Source: Stenotrophomonas mori | Lineage (GTDB): Bacteria; Pseudomonadota; Gammaproteobacteria; Xanthomonadales; Xanthomonadaceae | Assembly: GCF_023556335.1 (NCBI RefSeq) | Contig: NZ_JAIKTS010000001.1 | Coordinates: forward strand, 620,001-684,000 | Direction: 5' to 3' | DNA length: 64,000 nt | Shown: positions 59,886-64,000 of the stretch, one piece after another | Numbering within the stretch: the first letter of the stretch is position 1 | Layout: each line of letters starts with the position of its first letter | Translations under genes and position numbers: made by a program | The notes under the pieces: generated by a model | Database searches by the model: none | What the model saw: only the letters and a program-made list of their open reading frames with translations | Told to the model about the DNA's origin: nothing

Positions 59886-61094
59886 TCAGGGGGCGGTGCC
59901 GGCCGGAGGCCGCGCGGGGCGCTGGAGCTGCCGCGACGGGGGCAGCCAGTACCCTGCGATCAACGCGCCGGTCAGGGCGAAGCCGCCGGCGACCAGGAAG
60001 GCGACCTTGCCGTCGCCGAAGCGCCACAGCTGGCCGGCGATGAGGGCGCCGAGCACCCCGCCGAGTCCGGAGGAGAACCCGTAGAACAGGCCCTGGCCAT
60101 GGCCGTTGAGGTTGCCGGGGAAGTAGCGTGCCAGGAGCTGCATCGCCGAGGCGAAGAACGCGGCGAAGCCCAGGCAGTGGGTGGCCTGCGCCACCAGCAT
60201 CACCGGAAGGTTCTCCGGCCACAGCGCGGTGGTCCACCAGCGCAGCGCCGCACTGCCCATGGCGATGATCAGCAGCCAGCTGGCGTCCCAGCGCCGGAAG
60301 AAACCGGCGATCAGGAAGAACACCGCCACCTCGAACACCACGCCCACGGTCCACATCAGGCCGAGCAGCGAGGTGCTGTAGCCACGCTGGTCCATGTACA
60401 GCGAGAAGAACGTGTAGTACGGCCCGAACGAGAGCTGTTCGAGGAAGGCGGCGATGAAGAACGCCAGCACCGGTGGCCGCCGCACGATCGTCCAGAAGCC
60501 CTCCGCATGCGCGGCACGGGTGCCGACGTGGCGGGCATAGCGGTTGAGGAAGGACGCCGCGGTCATCAGCAGGAACAGCGGCAGCATCAGCCAGGGCAGC
60601 CGGCCCGCGCCCTGGCGCTCGATCACCCAGCCGAACAGCGTCACCACGACGATGAAGCCCAGCGATCCCCACACCCGGATCATGCCGTAGCGGTGGCTGT
60701 CGTCGCCCAGGTGGGTCAGGGTGATCGACTCGAACTGCGGCATCACCGCGTTGTAGAAGAAGCAGAACACGATCATCGTCGCGTACAGCATGCCGTGCGG
60801 TTGCGGCAGCAGGAACGCGCTGAAGCTGGCCACGGTCAGCAGGCAGCCCAGGCGCAGCCAGCGGATCGGCTGTGGCGACAGGGCGGCCAGGGAGGTCCAG
60901 GTGCTGGGCGCGACCACGCGGGTGGCGTACCACAGGCTCATCATCACGCTGATCGCGGCCACGCCCATGCCACGCGACTGCAGGTACAGGCTCCAGTACG
61001 GCGTGAACGCGCCCAGCGCGGCGTAGTAGAAGAAATAGAAGCTGGACAACCGGGCCGCAGGGACCGGTGGCGGGGGGAGGGCGGGAGCGGTCAT
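59886..61094 (-). CDS. MFS transporter (HcaT/nucleoside-symporter-like group)
   Basis: A 402-aa major facilitator with twelve predicted spans. The N-terminus LSSFYFFYYAALGAFTPYWSLYLQSRGM and the segments GMIRVWGSLGFIVVVTLFG and FIAAFLEQLSFGPYYTFFSLYMD resemble the MFS_1-like group of the E. coli putative 3-phenylpropionate permease HcaT. The substrate is not predictable. The start at 61094 was preferred over a longer frame with a non-hydrophobic extension. It is convergent with the acyltransferase gene, 13 bp apart. Confidence 0.88.
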   Translation of the reverse strand: MTAPALPPPPVPAARLSSFYFFYYAALGAFTPYWSLYLQSRGMGVAAISVMMSLWYATRVVAPSTWTSLAALSPQPIRWLRLGCLLTVASFSAFLLPQPHGMLYATMIVFCFFYNAVMPQFESITLTHLGDDSHRYGMIRVWGSLGFIVVVTLFGWVIERQGAGRLPWLMLPLFLLMTAASFLNRYARHVGTRAAHAEGFWTIVRRPPVLAFFIAAFLEQLSFGPYYTFFSLYMDQRGYSTSLLGLMWTVGVVFEVAVFFLIAGFFRRWDASWLLIIAMGSAALRWWTTALWPENLPVMLVAQATHCLGFAAFFASAMQLLARYFPGNLNGHGQGLFYGFSSGLGGVLGALIAGQLWRFGDGKVAFLVAGGFALTGALIAGYWLPPSRQLQRPARPPAGTAP

Positions 61095-61175
61095 GACGGT
61101 GCGCGGCGCGCGCGGAAGCGGGCGCCCATTGTGCCCGCTGCACGCCCTCAAGAACGGTCCGCCCCGCGGGCATCC

Positions 61176-61276
61176 GCCGGGCAGGGCCCGGCGCTACAGG
61201 CCCACGCTGCTCTGTAGAGCGGGGCCATGCCCCGCTGGGGCTACACCGGGAACGCCCGCCGGGCAAAGCCCGGTGC
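61176..61276. repeat. cluster of GTAG-type REP palindromes (SMAG-like)
   Basis: Three units: 61176-61197 (minus strand GTAGCGCCGGGCCCTGCCCGGC), 61214-61236 (plus strand GTAGAGCGGGGCCATGCCCCGC), and a degenerate third at 61257-61276 (GCCGGGCAAAGCCCGGTGC, lacking GTAG). The first two face each other, forming an inverted pair as is common for SMAG dimers. They fill the gap between the MFS and amidohydrolase genes. Confidence 0.88.
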
Positions 61277-61301
61277 CGCGGGAGGGCGTCTGCCGGAGCG
61301 C

Positions 61302-62753
61302 TCAGGGCGCCGCGTCGGCGTTCCAGGCCGCGACCTTGGCCCGGACCTCCGCGAGCAGGGCGTCCAGTGCGGCACGGTCGTAGACCTTGCCGCGCATCAC
61401 CACGGTGTCGATCGTGCGCGTCGCGCCGATGTCCTGCAGCGGGTTGCGCTCCAGCAGTACCAGGTCGGCGGCCTTGCCGGCTTCGACCGCGCCATAGCGT
61501 TCGAGTCTGCCGAACCAGGCGGGGCCGGTGCGGGTGGCCGCGACCAGCGCCTGGGCCGGGGTCAGCCCTTCGCGCACGTAGAGGGACAGCTCGTTGTGCA
61601 GGCCGATGCCCGGGTAGTTGTAGGCGTTGAGGAAGCCGGCATCGGTGCCGGCCATGATGGGGACCCCGGCTTCCTGCAGCAGCGGCAGTACCGCGGCGAT
61701 CTGCGCATAGCGTTCATGGCGCGCCTGGACCTGCTCCGGCGTGGCCTTGGCCGCGCGTTCCACACGCCATTCATAGGTCTTGCGCAGGCCGGGGCCGATG
61801 TAGGCCAGGTACGCATCGTCGTCGTGCGGTTCGCTGTCGAGGAAGCTGAGGATGCGGCTGCCGTCGAGGGTGGGGGTGACGGACACGCCGCGTTCGGCGA
61901 AGCGGTGGTAGGCGCGCATCGCGGTGTCCCGGTCGAAGCCCTGGTGCAGGCGGCGCCCGGCCTCGGCCCGGTCGATGCGGCCGGCGGCGAAGTCGGCGGC
62001 GATCTCGGCCTCGTCCGGGATGCCGGCCTGGAAGGCGTAGTCCAGGTGCTCGATGGAACGGATGCCGGCGTCGACGGCCTGGCCGACGGTCAGCGCCATC
62101 GGGATGTGCCCGGAAGTACGCAGGCCGCGCCTGCTGGCCTCGGCCACCGCGTACAGGAACAGCTCCGGCTTGAGCGTGCTGTCGGTGATCTTGACGAAAT
62201 CGACCCGGTCGCGCTGTTCGCGGTCCAGCGCGGCGTCGACGCCGGCCTCGTCGCCGACTTCGAGGGTGCCTTTCCACACCGGCGCGATGCCCTCGATCTT
62301 GGCACCGGAGGTGAACAGCTGCGGCCCGAGCAGTTGGCCGTCGGCGATCTGCCCGCGCCAGGACAGGACCTGCTCGGGGAGGTCGCCGGAGGCGTCGCGG
62401 ACGGTGGTGATGCCGTGCGCCACGTACAGCGGCAGCAGCGCCTTGTTTTCCTCCACCAGCGCCGGGCCGCCGCCGAAATGCACGTGCATGTCCCACAGGC
62501 CGGGAATCAGGTAGCGGTTCCCGGCGTCGATGGCGGTGCCGGCACGCCATTGGCGGGCCAGCAGCGTGTCGTCACCGACCGCGACGATGTCGTCGCCACG
62601 GATCGCCACCGCCTGGCCCGGCAGCAGGCGGCCATGCGCGACATCGACGACGGTGGCATGGCGGATCAGCAGGTCGGCCTCGGCACGCACGGCCAGCGCC
62701 GACGGTGCCAGTGCCAGCAGGCCGGAAAGAACCAGGGGAAGCGGGGTTTTCAT
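61302..62753 (-). CDS. exported amidohydrolase
   Basis: A 483-aa metal-dependent hydrolase with a signal peptide (LPLVLSGLLALAPSALA). Metal ligands of the amidohydrolase fold are visible: HVH in GLWDMHVHFGG, a Lys in DFVKITDS, His in TSGHIP and IEHLDY, and Asp in AGTDAGFLNAYNYPG. The C-terminus has TRTGPAWFGRLERYGAVEAGKAADLVLLERNPLQDI, typical of imidazolonepropionase- or prolidase-like secreted amidohydrolases. The substrate is unknown; such enzymes often cleave dipeptides. It lies 51 bp behind the ankyrin gene on the same strand. Confidence 0.9.
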   Translation of the reverse strand: MKTPLPLVLSGLLALAPSALAVRAEADLLIRHATVVDVAHGRLLPGQAVAIRGDDIVAVGDDTLLARQWRAGTAIDAGNRYLIPGLWDMHVHFGGGPALVEENKALLPLYVAHGITTVRDASGDLPEQVLSWRGQIADGQLLGPQLFTSGAKIEGIAPVWKGTLEVGDEAGVDAALDREQRDRVDFVKITDSTLKPELFLYAVAEASRRGLRTSGHIPMALTVGQAVDAGIRSIEHLDYAFQAGIPDEAEIAADFAAGRIDRAEAGRRLHQGFDRDTAMRAYHRFAERGVSVTPTLDGSRILSFLDSEPHDDDAYLAYIGPGLRKTYEWRVERAAKATPEQVQARHERYAQIAAVLPLLQEAGVPIMAGTDAGFLNAYNYPGIGLHNELSLYVREGLTPAQALVAATRTGPAWFGRLERYGAVEAGKAADLVLLERNPLQDIGATRTIDTVVMRGKVYDRAALDALLAEVRAKVAAWNADAAP

Positions 62754-62804
62754 GGGGGGGTACCAATGGCGTGCGGCAGTCCGCACATAGTGAAGAGGGG
62801 CCGG

Positions 62805-63479
62805 TCAGCGGGCGCCGGCGGCGAGAAGCATCTGCGCGATGGCGGGCTGGTGGCGGCCGCGGGCATGCTGCAGGGGGGTGACGCCTTCGCCATCGGCCAG
62901 GTCCACGTCGGCGCCGGCGTCGATCAGCAAGCGCACGATCGCCTGGTGGCGGGGCCCGCCGTCGCCGAGAAGGATGGCTTCCAGCAGGGCGGTCCATCCC
63001 AGGCGGTTGACATGGTCCACGTCGACGCCTGCATCGATCAGCATGCGCACGGTCGCGACATGGCCGCGTTCGGCCGCGGGGATCAGGGCGGTGCCCCCGA
63101 AGCGGTTGGTGCTGCGCAGGTCCGCGCCATGGGCCAGGACGCTGCGCAGGAGGGCATGCTGGCCGCTGGCGCCGGCATACAGGTAGGGGCTGTCGTCGAT
63201 CGCGTCCTTGGCGTTCACGTCGGCCCCGGCCTCCATCAGCACCCGCGCCGCCGCGGTGTGGCCCTGCTGGACCGCGACCAGCAACGGGGTGCGGCCGCGT
63301 GCGTCGCGGACCTCGGGCAGGGCGCCGTCGGCGAGCAGGGTGCGCAGCGCCGCCACATCGTTGGATCCGGCCGCCTGGAGCAGCCGCCGGGCCGCGTCGG
63401 GTGCCCCGGCGGCGGCACCCGCGACCGGTACGGCAGCGGCGGCCAGCAGCGGCACGATGAGCCAGGGGGGAGCGGGCAT
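62805..63479 (-). CDS. exported ankyrin-repeat protein
   Basis: A 224-aa protein with a signal peptide (LIVPLLAAAAVPVAGAAAG) and about five ankyrin repeats from residue 33 on, such as GRTPLLVAVQQGHTAAARVLMEAGADVNAKD and GTALIPAAERGHVATVRMLIDAGVDVDHVN. It is probably periplasmic and mediates protein contacts; periplasmic ankyrin proteins protect enzymes in Pseudomonas and Xanthomonas. It precedes the amidohydrolase gene by 51 bp and is divergent from the LysR gene, which may control both. Confidence 0.9.
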   Translation of the reverse strand: MPAPPWLIVPLLAAAAVPVAGAAAGAPDAARRLLQAAGSNDVAALRTLLADGALPEVRDARGRTPLLVAVQQGHTAAARVLMEAGADVNAKDAIDDSPYLYAGASGQHALLRSVLAHGADLRSTNRFGGTALIPAAERGHVATVRMLIDAGVDVDHVNRLGWTALLEAILLGDGGPRHQAIVRLLIDAGADVDLADGEGVTPLQHARGRHQPAIAQMLLAAGAR

Positions 63480-63580
63480 TCGGCGGTCTCCGTAGGAAAG
63501 GGGCGGGGGCGTGCCCGCGCGCTTGTGCGTGGTGGCCGTCGATGCTACAAGCCCTGCTCGCCATCAAGAAATGAAATGTG

Positions 63581-64000
63581 ATGATGGGTGCCAGTCATAA
63601 ATCGAATAGGCAGTTGTTCGATCCCGACCTGCTGCGGGCGCTGGTGACGGTGGCCGACTGCGGGGGGTTCACCGCGGCGGCCGCGCGCCTGCACTCCACC
63701 CAGTCGACGATCAGCCAGAAGGTACGGCGGCTGGAGGCGCAGGCCGGGCACCGCCTGCTCGACCGGGGCGTGCGCGATGTGCGTCCCACCGACATCGGCG
63801 AGACCGTGCTGGGGTATGCGCGGCGCCTGCTGGCATTGAACGAGCAGTTGGGCGAGGCGCTGTCCGGCGCGGGCGTGGCCACCACCGTGCGGCTCGGCGT
63901 GCCGGAGGATTTCGCCGCCGGGCGCACCACCCACCTGCTGGCCCGCTTCAACCGGCTGCACCCGCGGGTGAAGCTGGAGGTGAGCAGCGGCCTGAGCCGC
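63581..64000 (+). CDS. LysR-family transcriptional regulator (cut by window end)
   Basis: The first 140 codons of a LysR regulator; the frame is open at the right edge. The helix-turn-helix region reads LLRALVTVADCGGFTAAAARLHSTQSTISQKVRRLEAQAGHRLLDR, the standard LTTR N-terminus, and the start of the effector domain VRLGVPEDFAAGRTTHLLARF follows. ATG codons at 63581 and 63584 and a GTG at 63578 are all possible starts. It is divergent from the ankyrin-amidohydrolase pair with a 101-bp gap, the usual arrangement for a LysR regulator and its target. Confidence 0.92.
   Translation, partial: MMGASHKSNRQLFDPDLLRALVTVADCGGFTAAAARLHSTQSTISQKVRRLEAQAGHRLLDRGVRDVRPTDIGETVLGYARRLLALNEQLGEALSGAGVATTVRLGVPEDFAAGRTTHLLARFNRLHPRVKLEVSSGLSR

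Overview
The window is chromosomal DNA of a GC-rich gammaproteobacterium of the Xanthomonadaceae (Lysobacteraceae), most likely Stenotrophomonas or a close relative. The evidence is the lexA-recA-recX-alaS-csrA-tRNA-Ser order with a Xanthomonad-type LexA operator, the bamE/fur divergent pair, the sucA-sucB-lpd cluster, and GTAG-headed palindromic REP elements (61.2 kb, 48.4 kb) of the kind called SMAG in S. maltophilia. No phage, insertion sequence, CRISPR array or plasmid function was seen. Almost everything is housekeeping or envelope biology with strong third-position GC.

Layout. 0-6 kb: SOS/recombination genes lexA, recA, recX, then alaS, csrA and tRNA-Ser(GCT). 6-9 kb: a long gene-poor stretch and a siderophore-type TonB-dependent receptor. 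9.6-10 kb: tmRNA (ssrA) with tag ANDDNYALAA. 10.6-15 kb: a four-gene copper-acquisition operon (DUF2946 protein, TonB receptor, copper-uptake-associated lipoprotein, PepSY membrane protein) lying between ssrA and its partner gene smpB. 16-18.2 kb: smpB, ratA, rnfH, bamE, fur. 18.3-24 kb: recN and the grpE-dnaK-dnaJ heat-shock genes, with no hrcA between them and a sigma-32-type promoter. 24-30.7 kb: pdxY, ACT-domain tyrA, an MsbA-like ABC exporter, a YigZ/IMPACT protein, and an ECF sigma factor coupled to a Pro/Ala-rich membrane protein. 30.8-34.4 kb: a GAF-GGDEF-EAL protein, then a LOG-family gene whose 3' end is part of a perfect-period 92-bp tandem duplication. 34.5-40.3 kb: the 2-oxoglutarate dehydrogenase complex. 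40.5-48.3 kb: a GNAT fusion protein, a RoxA/YcfD-like ribosomal oxygenase, a subclass B3 metallo-beta-lactamase directly behind purB, a CNNM/CorC protein and fumC.

48.6-53.7 kb holds the most interesting unit: a tightly packed minus-strand operon of a 78-aa orphan protein, a YtrA-type GntR regulator, an ABC ATPase and permease, an exported protein with eight regularly spaced SGD repeats, two DUF2884-type proteins and a lipoprotein. A near-perfect palindrome overlaps its probable -10 box. It looks like an autoregulated envelope-stress or peptide-response module. 53.8-64 kb: a periplasmic glutathione peroxidase, an FKBP isomerase with a duplicated N-terminal domain, ugd, slyX, a DUF2058 gene, an OafA-type acyltransferase with an SGNH domain, an MFS transporter, an exported amidohydrolase, an exported ankyrin-repeat protein and a LysR regulator cut by the window end.

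All functional names come from recognising motifs and family features by eye; no database search was possible. Start codons were chosen from conserved N-termini and Shine-Dalgarno sites, and alternatives are given where they are open.
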